From IMG/VR virus record IMGVR_UViG_3300005843_000014, positions 1 to 63,153 of that record: a stretch of 63,153 bases of DNA; one strand, written 5' to 3'. The position numbers and the translations under genes are program-made. The stretch is from a virus. Below the pieces are notes generated by a model. The model saw only the letters and a list, made by a program, of their open reading frames with translations, did no database searches and was not told the origin of the DNA. Position 1 is the stretch's first letter; each line of letters begins with the position of its first letter. This document shows positions 18,059 through 25,289 of the stretch, in pieces.

Positions 18059-18793
18059 TTACATTTTAATAAACCTTTCCGGCATCAAATCACATGTTTC
18101 TAAGTGTTTTGCTTTCGGCCCATACCACCGATCTTCAGCCGGTGCAATAACAATAGGGTTGTCGGGTCGCAGGAGCGACGGAAAAAGCGAAAATGTTGAA
18201 TTACCAATTATGAATGCACTCGCATTATACATATCCTTCATATCGCTGAGCGGGTCTTTTACGTCCGAATATGTGATAAAGTAATTATCCAAATCAGTTC
18301 TCATAAACATTAGTTTACACCATAATATATCATCCGAAAAAACCTTTAACTGCTTGTTACCAAATGATGCCATCATATGAATTGCGTGTATATAATAATC
18401 CAGTGGCATCACCGGGAACTGATCCGGGTACTTAAGGTAATCTCCACGCCTGATGTGCACCGCTACGTAAGGTTCCGGCTTATGAACGAAACCCAACGCT
18501 TCTGCAATCTGCTCTTTATAGCCATGCCAGTACTTTTCACTTTGGAAATACCCCTCAATAGTCAGGCTGTCCACTTCCGGCAGCGGATCGTAACAATGCC
18601 GCTTCTCTTTATAATAGTGCAGTGTTGCGCTCTTTGTTTCTGGCAAGTGGCTGAAATATGTTCGCCAAATCTGCGGGCTGATAGTTTTTTTAGGGATAGA
18701 GTAGGTGGTGTTCATTTTGAGTGCATGAGAAATTGAGCATGCGATCATGAAACACTGGTTGCCGAGTTGGCCAAAAAGTTTCGGTTGGATCAT
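18059..18793 (-). CDS. alpha-1,2-fucosyltransferase family (GT11)
   Basis: This 244-residue protein has the GT11 hallmarks: Gly-Gln-Leu-Gly-Asn-Gln at 8-13 and the GDP-fucose-binding His-Ile-Arg-Arg-Gly-Asp-Tyr at 113-119. A later Asn-Ser-Thr-Phe-Ser segment (about 199-203) belongs to motif III. It should transfer L-fucose from GDP-fucose in the cytoplasm. Bacteroidota glycans are often fucosylated and O-methylated, which fits the methyltransferases of the cassette. Sugar-nucleotide synthesis genes are absent, so donors must come from the host. Confidence 0.9.
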   Translation of the reverse strand: MIQPKLFGQLGNQCFMIACSISHALKMNTTYSIPKKTISPQIWRTYFSHLPETKSATLHYYKEKRHCYDPLPEVDSLTIEGYFQSEKYWHGYKEQIAEALGFVHKPEPYVAVHIRRGDYLKYPDQFPVMPLDYYIHAIHMMASFGNKQLKVFSDDILWCKLMFMRTDLDNYFITYSDVKDPLSDMKDMYNASAFIIGNSTFSLFPSLLRPDNPIVIAPAEDRWYGPKAKHLETCDLMPERFIKM

Positions 18794-18996
18794 AATTTTT
18801 CCAATTCTTGTTTTACTTCGCGCCAGCCATTTAGAATCCTTATATCTGATATTTCATTCTGAAAATAAAAAACATTAATAGCTGCGATCACCTCGTCAAC
18901 ACACGTAATTGCCGCATCAATTGGAAATTGCGTATTCGACTGACCAAAGTCTGTGAATTTATCAACAAGCTCTTTCGCTTTTTCTTTAGCTGTCAT
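18790..18996 (-). CDS. small hypothetical protein
   Basis: This 68-residue helical protein begins with a Lys/Glu-rich helix, 'Ala-x-Glu-Leu-Val-x-Lys-Phe', a pattern found in many small phage accessory proteins. It overlaps the fucosyltransferase start by 4 bases. Function is unknown. Confidence 0.55.
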   Translation of the reverse strand: MTAKEKAKELVDKFTDFGQSNTQFPIDAAITCVDEVIAAINVFYFQNEISDIRILNGWREVKQELEKL

Positions 18997-18997
18997 G

Positions 18998-19234
18998 TCA
19001 ATTATTATTTATTCTCTCATAATCCACCATCTTAACCATATCCGGCTCGTTCGTTCCTGCCTTACATGGTATTTCTGCAACAAGCTCTCCGATCACTTTT
19101 AAGTATCCACGATTTTCATAACACCATTCCTGCGCTAATTCCAATGTAGGCGCCTCAACATTTTCTCCACACCAGGTTTTAACAACTCCGGTTTTGGCAT
19201 CTGGCGCCTTAAACTCTGTAAGCCACATCTTCAT
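18998..19234 (-). CDS. small phage-type hypothetical protein
   Basis: This 78-residue protein has an N-terminal 'Met-x-Leu-Thr-Glu-Phe-Lys-Ala' strand, a Trp-Cys-Gly, then 'Gly-Glu-Leu-Val-Ala-Glu-Ile-Pro-Cys'. I associate this type with phages of Bacteroidota, where it has no known role. It shows that the cassette mixes glycan enzymes with ordinary phage small genes. Confidence 0.6.
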   Translation of the reverse strand: MKMWLTEFKAPDAKTGVVKTWCGENVEAPTLELAQEWCYENRGYLKVIGELVAEIPCKAGTNEPDMVKMVDYERINNN

Positions 19235-19575
19235 ACAATCCCATTTTGTTGGTTATGCATAGCCAACGCAATTAACCGGTTTGGATTATTCCACGGTTCT
19301 TCGGATTTTGCCATTGCCTTTAATAAAAAGTTCTTATATGATATCAGCCTGACTTCTTCCATCAGTACTTCAATGATAAAAGCCTTACCGGTGTCTGGTA
19401 GCTCCGTTGAGAATGCGACATAATATTTAGTTGCTCGACCTTGCTGGGTTATATTGATAAGGTGAAAGCCGGGCTTCTGCGGTGTGCTGTAATACGCTTT
19501 AATTTGGTCTTGCAGCTGCAGTTCCTGGACTGGCTCGAAGTAGGCGGATAGTTGTTGTGGTTGGAGGTGGATCAT
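19231..19575 (-). CDS. hypothetical protein
   Basis: This 114-residue protein has mixed alpha/beta character and is Gln-rich at the N-terminus. Its start overlaps the stop of the 40-residue membrane peptide and its end overlaps the next start, both ATGA-type. No recognisable family. Confidence 0.55.
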   Translation of the reverse strand: MIHLQPQQLSAYFEPVQELQLQDQIKAYYSTPQKPGFHLINITQQGRATKYYVAFSTELPDTGKAFIIEVLMEEVRLISYKNFLLKAMAKSEEPWNNPNRLIALAMHNQQNGIV

Positions 19576-19694
19576 TCAGTTTCTAGTTTATAAAGGCCAT
19601 ATAATACCCATAGGCATAAGCATACAAATCCTTTTGTTCCGAAAATAATATCGGCTAGTGAAATTATTCCTAATATGTATTGGATCGGCTTCAT
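19572..19694 (-). CDS. 40-residue single-pass membrane peptide
   Basis: This short frame links its neighbours by ATGA overlaps on both sides: its ATG overlaps the GT2 stop at 19691-19694 and its TGA overlaps the next ATG. The product is hydrophobic (Ile/Leu/Phe/Trp-rich) with a Cys-Leu-Cys-Leu-Trp stretch, consistent with one transmembrane helix. Precise coupling argues that it is a real gene. Function is unknown; it could anchor a neighbouring enzyme. Confidence 0.55.
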   Translation of the reverse strand: MKPIQYILGIISLADIIFGTKGFVCLCLWVLYGLYKLETE

Positions 19695-20401
19695 AACGCC
19701 ATTATCATTTTCCTAACCTCCGCCTGCATGCGCATATTGTGATCAACGCCTTGCAGAAAGCCGCTGCCCTTGTGAACCCGGTGGAAGTATTGCATGCCTG
19801 GAACAATATGAAAATTACCACCTGCTTTTAAGTGATTGTAATTGTGCCAAATAGTATCTGAAGCTACATGCGTAGGATTGTAACGATATGTTTTTAAATA
19901 AAAATCACGGTTAACGATGTAGTTTGCAGTGTTCATTAGGCAATTAAATCCATCTTGAATGATGGTTCTTTTAGCCAATGGGGCATCAAACCGCATTCCA
20001 GCACCTACGCCATTATACTTTGTGTAATCAAAGTCAGGTTTAGCAAAATCTGGACAGAAAATATTTAGTTCAATAGGATTACTATCACCCAAATATTTGA
20101 GAAACGCATCCAAGTAATCCGGTCCAATTACATTGTCGCTATCGAAAATTATTACCCACGGGTTCGAAGCATACCCAATTGCATCGGCCTTATTCCTGCT
20201 CATTCCCCTGTTCTGCGCCTGGTGAAATATCTTCACTTTCCCGCCGGCCAAGCTGTTTACCTTTTCTTTTATACCAGGCTCAGTACTGCAATCGTCGACA
20301 ATAATTATTTCGGATATGCGGGGATCATCAATCACTTGGGCGTAGGATTCTTTAAGAAGTTCGAAGCGGTTGTATGTAGTGATACAAAGCGATAGATTCA
20401 T
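19691..20401 (-). CDS. GT2-family glycosyltransferase
   Basis: This 236-residue GT-A fold enzyme has an N-terminal 'Leu-Cys-Ile-Thr-Thr-Tyr-Asn-Arg' strand, Val-Asp-Asp-Cys-Ser at 35-39, 'Asn-Arg-Gly' near 64-66 and the metal-binding Asp-Ser-Asp at 87-89. It should transfer a hexose from a UDP or dTDP donor. It lacks membrane segments. It is the first recognisable enzyme gene of the cassette after the promoter-proximal DNA-binding-like gene. Confidence 0.88.
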   Translation of the reverse strand: MNLSLCITTYNRFELLKESYAQVIDDPRISEIIIVDDCSTEPGIKEKVNSLAGGKVKIFHQAQNRGMSRNKADAIGYASNPWVIIFDSDNVIGPDYLDAFLKYLGDSNPIELNIFCPDFAKPDFDYTKYNGVGAGMRFDAPLAKRTIIQDGFNCLMNTANYIVNRDFYLKTYRYNPTHVASDTIWHNYNHLKAGGNFHIVPGMQYFHRVHKGSGFLQGVDHNMRMQAEVRKMIMAL

Positions 20402-20421
20402 ACCTTTTAGGATTCTTTTAT

Positions 20422-20631
20422 TTAAATATTCTTTTGTCCCTGCCTCGATCTGTCATATTCTCTTATTATATGGTATATCGTAGAGGAAAGGCTGAATTGA
20501 CGCAACCCCCGATTACCCTTCAGCTTCGCCTGCTCCCGCCAGAGAATCTTGTAAACATCTTCCGGGATGTTCTTCAAAGGATACCTCGTTTCCTTCAATA
20601 ATTGGTTACGTTTTGTTTTTTGTGGTGCCAT
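20422..20631 (-). CDS. small basic protein, ribbon-helix-helix-like
   Basis: This 69-residue protein starts at ATG 20631; a longer frame from 20664 would begin at the predicted transcription start, so it is less likely. It has a basic N-terminal arm, then 'Tyr-Pro-Leu-Lys-Asn-Ile-Pro-Glu-Asp-Val-Tyr' and two helices, similar in layout to ribbon-helix-helix or Arc-type DNA-binding proteins. First gene after the cassette promoter; a local regulatory role is a guess. Confidence 0.5.
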   Translation of the reverse strand: MAPQKTKRNQLLKETRYPLKNIPEDVYKILWREQAKLKGNRGLRQFSLSSTIYHIIREYDRSRQGQKNI

Positions 20632-20665
20632 ATGGTTACCGAAATTACTGTAAATATAGAACATT

Positions 20666-20699
20666 CAAACATAAATGAAAGTATTTTTACATTCAACAA
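20666..20699 (-). promoter_or_regulatory. Bacteroidota-type promoter of the glycan cassette
   Basis: On the minus strand a TATGTTTG box (20673-20666) matches the Bacteroidota -7 consensus TAnnTTTG, and a TTG (20696-20694; another at 20699-20697) lies about 20 bases upstream, matching the -33 element spacing. Transcription would start near 20659, just before the 20631 start codon. The -33 lies just 3' of the + strand frame's first ATG (20675), supporting the internal start at 20708 for that gene. Confidence 0.65.
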
Positions 20700-20707
20700 T
20701 CCCAATT

Positions 20708-21001
20708 ATGTATTTCACTTCCTCATATCTCAGAGTAGTTACCCCGGTTACAGAAGATGGCAATAGACCGCGCATTATTAACGGTCAACAGGTTTTTAAA
20801 GAAACCGCATTGCCATTATCTGCAAAAAAGGCATTGCTGGAACAAAACCGGAATCTGCCGGTGCATTTGCGCAAAGTGATCGAGGAAGTACATAATGATG
20901 ATGTGCAGCCGGTTGTAACCAATCAGTCTATAATGACTGCACAGACTGAAAGAAGGAAACCAGGGCCAAAGCCTAAATCATTGCAAAATGCAGAAGCCTA
21001 A
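20708..21001 (+). CDS. hypothetical protein preceding scaffold
   Basis: This 97-residue protein is read from the ATG at 20708 rather than 20675, because the earlier ATG overlaps the divergent promoter. The C-terminus is basic and Pro-rich (Arg-Arg-Lys-Pro-Gly-Pro-Lys-Pro-Lys). It starts the head-gene block. Function is unknown. Confidence 0.6.
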   Translation: MYFTSSYLRVVTPVTEDGNRPRIINGQQVFKETALPLSAKKALLEQNRNLPVHLRKVIEEVHNDDVQPVVTNQSIMTAQTERRKPGPKPKSLQNAEA

Positions 21002-21065
21002 TATTCAAATGTGCTGCGGAAACGGCACACGACCAAAGCCTAAGCCTACAAAACCCAGACGATAA
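20988..21065 (+). CDS. 25-residue Cys/Lys/Pro-rich peptide
   Basis: A short frame overlapping the previous gene by 14 bases and ending 9 bases before the scaffold start. It contains Cys-Cys-Gly-Asn-Gly followed by a Lys-Pro/Arg-Pro tail. Tiny cysteine plus basic-tail peptides are frequent beside head genes of Bacteroidota phages (recalled, not searched). Could be spurious. Confidence 0.35.
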   Translation: MQKPNIQMCCGNGTRPKPKPTKPRR

Positions 21066-21074
21066 TTTTATATT

Positions 21075-22022
21075 ATGCCCAAAACAGCAGCAGACTTCCT
21101 GAAAGAATTGGCGATCAAAGCCGGTGTTAAGATCGAAGACGAAACGTTTAAACCATTATTGGCCGCTCCCGAGTTGGCTAATATCATGATCCCTGACGAA
21201 TTAATTACCGGTATTGATAACGGCCTCCTTTCGCTCGATGCTGCAATGAACAATCACCCAACGATCAAAGGGCGCTACTTCAGTCAGGCATACGATGGTC
21301 TGGATAAAGAAATTGCCAGGTTTATCGATGACCACAAACTGCCTGATGATATTAAGGCGGAGATCCTGGCAGAAAAAAGTTCAACCAAAAAAGCAGTCCT
21401 GCTTGCTGCCAAAATAAAATCGCTTGAAGAACAAAAGGCGAATAGCGGCAAGGGTGAAAAAGATACACTGCAACAGCAAATCAATGATTTGAACGCGCAA
21501 CTACGTGCTGAGAAAGATAAAGAGGCGGGCATACGGGCCGAATATGAAGGCAAGCTGAAAGACGTGAAGATGGGCCATACTCTGGGCGCCTTACTCGGTG
21601 GTTACAAAACAATCTATGATGAACTGGACGGAGAAGTGAAAGACATCACTTTGAAAGCCATTATCAATAAATCACTCAATGCGGATGCGGCAGAATTTAC
21701 TGTAGACGAATCCGGCCAATTGATTTTAAGAAAAAAAGACGGTTCAAATTTCTTCGGCGAGGACAACCGTCTGCTCACTCCCAAGAGCTATCTCGACAAA
21801 ATAATGTCCCGCGACAAAATTCTCAAAGTAACTGACCAGAACCAAAACCAGAATTCAAACGGTAATGGCAATGGTGCTAAGTCTCACTTAAACAATAACG
21901 GTAATCAACAGCGCCAAAACCAAAATAATGGTAATGGCAATGGTAATACCGTTAATCACGCCCTTAATTCTTTAGCGGATGAGGCTTTGGCCATGTTCGA
22001 AAAGAGTAACGGGGTGATGTAA
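21075..22022 (+). CDS. capsid scaffold protein
   Basis: This 315-residue protein lies directly upstream of the major capsid gene, the usual scaffold position. It has a helical N-terminal half, a Lys/Glu/Gln-rich coiled coil at about 115-165, a folded domain near 175-240, and a low-complexity Asn/Gln/Gly linker with repeated Asn-Gly-Asn-Gly (about 255-295). A short C-terminal helix ends it. Scaffold proteins often bind the capsid subunit through such a terminal helix. Confidence 0.75.
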   Translation: MPKTAADFLKELAIKAGVKIEDETFKPLLAAPELANIMIPDELITGIDNGLLSLDAAMNNHPTIKGRYFSQAYDGLDKEIARFIDDHKLPDDIKAEILAEKSSTKKAVLLAAKIKSLEEQKANSGKGEKDTLQQQINDLNAQLRAEKDKEAGIRAEYEGKLKDVKMGHTLGALLGGYKTIYDELDGEVKDITLKAIINKSLNADAAEFTVDESGQLILRKKDGSNFFGEDNRLLTPKSYLDKIMSRDKILKVTDQNQNQNSNGNGNGAKSHLNNNGNQQRQNQNNGNGNGNTVNHALNSLADEALAMFEKSNGVM

Positions 22023-22052
22023 TTCATTTACTCATCATTTAATTTATTGTAT

Positions 22053-23186
22053 ATGGCTACCGGCTTCTGCCCGTACCTGCTTAAGCATATCAAAGAGATT
22101 GCGGGAAACAACGCGCCCGGCTCTAAAATGCATGTGGCAGGTTTTTTGGCAATGACTTTTTGTTGTGCAAATAGCACTGTTTCCCCGCTGAACGACTCAT
22201 ACCAGGGCGGTCATCAAACTTCCATGGTTGTTAAATACCGTCGTCGGCCAACACTTTCGGATGTACAGACAACCGACGATTGTGCAATCAATACCACGCC
22301 CGGTTATCTGGAATGGAATGTACCATCATTGTCGCATGCCCAATATTCATTTCACATTTCTGACGATCAGATCAGCCGCTATTGTGCCGATGCCAGTCGC
22401 ATGGTATCAACAGGCCAGCCCGCCACGCGCGTAATGCAGGAAGTTTACGACCTGGTGGTTGATGGTGCCAATATCGTGTTGAAGAAAATCAACCAGGTAT
22501 TAGTTACCGCTATGGCTACGGAATTTGGAGTTAATGTGGCCAACGGCAGCGCATCGGGCAAAGTGATCAATATTAACCAGGATGGAAACAAAGTCATTCT
22601 GGATAATGGAATCGTTGACATGATGCAGGACTTGCAAGAAAATGAATTCTGCGGTGATCCGTGCATTGTTGGCGGTGGATTATTTGCGGCCTATCAAAAA
22701 GCACAGGCAATTGCATGCTGCAGCGCTGCCGGCCTCGATACCAGCAAAATGGGTTTGCCTAATTTCTTCTTTGATAAAGACACACAAAGTATATGGGGTA
22801 ATAATGCCATTGGTGTTTTCGCTCCGGGCAGTGTGAAATTTATCGGCCGCAACAAGTTTGTCGGTGATTTCGGTGGCCCCAAACCAGGCGGAAGCATATT
22901 CACTACACTTCCATTACCCGTCCAGGAATTTGGCTGTGCTGATGATTGCTTGAAAGACCTGGTTCTTGACCTGCAATTGAAATATTATGATTGCCGCACA
23001 GAGGTTTCCGACGGTGTTTTCGTTGATCGCGGATGGCAGGGTATAATCAGCAAAGATTATGCACTGTGGGTTCAGCCTGATAATGGCTATGCTTCCGGTG
23101 ATGAACTGGAAGGCACCAATGGGACACTGAAGTATTTCATCGGAAATAGCGCTTACAGCGGACCCGCTTACGCATATCCTGTTTAG
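22053..23186 (+). CDS. major capsid protein
   Basis: This 377-residue protein begins at the ATG at 22053; an in-frame TTG lies two codons upstream. It follows the scaffold gene and precedes connector genes. Acidic, beta-rich and cysteine-containing (Cys-Cys-Ala-Asn near 37-40) with well-balanced codon use, as expected of an abundant virion protein. HK97-fold membership is inferred from gene order, not from a motif. Confidence 0.75.
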   Translation: MATGFCPYLLKHIKEIAGNNAPGSKMHVAGFLAMTFCCANSTVSPLNDSYQGGHQTSMVVKYRRRPTLSDVQTTDDCAINTTPGYLEWNVPSLSHAQYSFHISDDQISRYCADASRMVSTGQPATRVMQEVYDLVVDGANIVLKKINQVLVTAMATEFGVNVANGSASGKVININQDGNKVILDNGIVDMMQDLQENEFCGDPCIVGGGLFAAYQKAQAIACCSAAGLDTSKMGLPNFFFDKDTQSIWGNNAIGVFAPGSVKFIGRNKFVGDFGGPKPGGSIFTTLPLPVQEFGCADDCLKDLVLDLQLKYYDCRTEVSDGVFVDRGWQGIISKDYALWVQPDNGYASGDELEGTNGTLKYFIGNSAYSGPAYAYPV

Positions 23187-23231
23187 TTTTTTTTGGGTTT
23201 GTAATACGGGGGAGAAATCCCCCTTTCTATA

Positions 23232-23744
23232 ATGCTGGACTGTTTTATCGACTATATCGGACTTAGCTACTGTTCCGGGGTTTACGAACAACCGGGAAGC
23301 GAGCTATATCTAAATAGCTTACCCGGCATAAGCATCGAAAGCATCGATAAGATAGCCGACAATGAGCAGATTACATACCTGGGAGTTTGGGCCGATGTTC
23401 AAAGTTCAGCCGTTGCACAATTTCGAATTGATGTGATGGCTGAGTTGAATAAATGCTTCAAACTTGAACGAGGTTGCGATTACGACGCATTAATATGTGC
23501 CAATGACGAAACACTTGTTCAGGCATGGAAGTACTGTTTGGGTGTGTGGCTTATGATCTTTCGGATTAATTCACCAAGACTTAACCGATTTACAACAATC
23601 GATGTAAAGAAGGCTGAAGAACTGAAGGACTTCTACCAGGTGGAATACGAAAAGTCGCTGAGACAGGCTGTATTACTCATGGATACTTCGGAATGCTGTA
23701 TGCAATGCGGGGGTAATCCGGAATACGTTTACCAACTGCCATGA
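23232..23744 (+). CDS. head-tail connector protein
   Basis: This 170-residue, acidic, helical protein is the first gene after the capsid, in the position of gp6/gp15-type connector subunits. A C-terminal Cys-Cys-x-x-Cys patch is present. It overlaps the next gene by 4 bases. Connector identity is inferred from order and size. Confidence 0.55.
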   Translation: MLDCFIDYIGLSYCSGVYEQPGSELYLNSLPGISIESIDKIADNEQITYLGVWADVQSSAVAQFRIDVMAELNKCFKLERGCDYDALICANDETLVQAWKYCLGVWLMIFRINSPRLNRFTTIDVKKAEELKDFYQVEYEKSLRQAVLLMDTSECCMQCGGNPEYVYQLP

Positions 23745-24190
23745 TTACGGTAAAATCAAATATCAAAGTTGTTACCGGAAGGATAAAACAGCAATTGGAG
23801 CAGCTAAAGAATAAGGAGTATTTATTGCGACCTGTGGCAATTGAAGTAATTCCGTTGATGACTGAACGAATTCACCAGAAGGGTGAGGCATCAGATGATA
23901 GCCAGATAGGGACATACAGTAGTGGATATCTAAGACTTCGCCAAAAGAAGTATAAGCGCGATGCGAGCAGTAAGGTAATCGTCAGCCTCACTCGCCAATT
24001 GGAAAATAACTGGTCGGTAATAGCAACACAAAACGGGTATGGAATAGGATTTACGAACCCGTTCAATTTGCAAAAAGCCAGATGGGTGGAGGCAGTAAAA
24101 GATAAAATCATTTTCAGCCTTTCCAAATCAGAACAACAATATGCGGTGGACCGAATAAATGAACTCGTAGCCGATGCACTCAATTCGTGA
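23741..24190 (+). CDS. head-tail adaptor (gpG/HK97 gp10-like)
   Basis: This 149-residue basic protein has an N-terminal helix, then 'Thr-Glu-Arg-Ile-His-x-x-Gly' and a Gln-Ile-Gly-Thr-Tyr-Ser-Ser-Gly-Tyr segment followed by Leu-Thr-x-x-Leu-Glu-Asn-Asn-Trp. That arrangement is typical of virion morphogenesis proteins that complete head or tail ends. Overlaps both neighbours. Confidence 0.6.
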   Translation: MITVKSNIKVVTGRIKQQLEQLKNKEYLLRPVAIEVIPLMTERIHQKGEASDDSQIGTYSSGYLRLRQKKYKRDASSKVIVSLTRQLENNWSVIATQNGYGIGFTNPFNLQKARWVEAVKDKIIFSLSKSEQQYAVDRINELVADALNS

Positions 24191-24707
24191 TATAGTACTG
24201 GAATTAAATAGCTCTTTGACCTGGCTACCGGCTGGCAGCGAAGCAAATGGAATTGCTGAATTGCTATTGCGCGATGATGCAACTATACCAGTGATCAACG
24301 AAAAGTATGTCGGCATTGATGATGTTTATCCTGTTCGCATTTATCACCGGTTAAATTCAATGTCGAGCGCAATTAAGGCAAAGACAGGATATGGCCGCGA
24401 GTCTGGTGATCATGTTAATACTTATCAATTAAGCATGGTCGTATTTATTGATCGCCGTAAATCGCGCATGTATCCGGATGAATTCTTATTAGTGTTACAG
24501 GCGAATTTTCCTGAACGCCTTTTGCTGGAGCCTTATAGTTCCATTGTTACAAATTTCGGTTCAGCTGTTTTTGATAGCCAATTGGTTTACCGGCAGGAAT
24601 ATGTTGCAAGTGAGACATACCGACTTAAAGAAGATCAGTTCTTCTTCAAAATAAATTATTCAATCGAAACAACTTTTTCAAAGGGGTGCTTTAAAAAGTG
24701 CCCATAA
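24174..24707 (+). CDS. tail completion protein candidate
   Basis: This 177-residue protein lies between the adaptor and the tail tube gene, the place of tail terminator/completion proteins (gpU type). Mixed alpha/beta with a basic central stretch and a Cys-rich C-terminus. Identity is from order only. Confidence 0.5.
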   Translation: MHSIRDIVLELNSSLTWLPAGSEANGIAELLLRDDATIPVINEKYVGIDDVYPVRIYHRLNSMSSAIKAKTGYGRESGDHVNTYQLSMVVFIDRRKSRMYPDEFLLVLQANFPERLLLEPYSSIVTNFGSAVFDSQLVYRQEYVASETYRLKEDQFFFKINYSIETTFSKGCFKKCP

Positions 24708-24717
24708 ATTTTAAGTT

Positions 24718-25263
24718 ATGGCAGTTTACTATCCATCCGATTGCGAAGTTGAAATACCAGATCACGTTTGCGACCCTTGCGAAGCCCGCGAGAAAGGCCG
24801 AGTAGGCGATGTAGCGTTTATTAAAAGCTCATTTGAGTTTACCGATCCGACCAATCCGACCGAATGGCGAACTGGGATAAACTCAAAAGATATTATTGTA
24901 ATTCCAGGCGTGTTAGGCTCGTTCGATGGCGGATCGGAAGTATTAGGCGCTGGTTATGGCAGGCAGGACGAAAGTTTTATCGGCTACAAATTCACCAGCA
25001 ATTTCAAAGATCCGAATTATAAAAGCAATTGTGAATTCTATAATCTGTTAAAAAACAGCAAGAATTACAGGTATGCTTATAAAACGGAAACACAAATCCA
25101 CATAACCAATAATCCGGTAGTTGTGATTCCAAAGAACCCTGTCACCGAAGATTTGAACAGTGATGTAGTATGGGATGTACTGGTTAAATGGGCTGATAAG
25201 GATGTGCCTTGTCCGTTTGATGAGCCAGCGGGAATTTTCGAATGTTTCACTGTCGCACCTTAA
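24718..25263 (+). CDS. major tail (tube) protein candidate
   Basis: This 181-residue beta-rich acidic protein is the last gene of the head-to-tail completion block. It has a Cys-Glu-x5-His-x-Cys-x-Pro-Cys N-terminal patch. Size and order fit a tail tube subunit, which forms the stacked hexamer rings of the siphophage tail. No motif proves it. Confidence 0.55.
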   Translation: MAVYYPSDCEVEIPDHVCDPCEAREKGRVGDVAFIKSSFEFTDPTNPTEWRTGINSKDIIVIPGVLGSFDGGSEVLGAGYGRQDESFIGYKFTSNFKDPNYKSNCEFYNLLKNSKNYRYAYKTETQIHITNNPVVVIPKNPVTEDLNSDVVWDVLVKWADKDVPCPFDEPAGIFECFTVAP

Positions 25264-25289
25264 TATTTTAAAAATGTCATCCTGACGAT

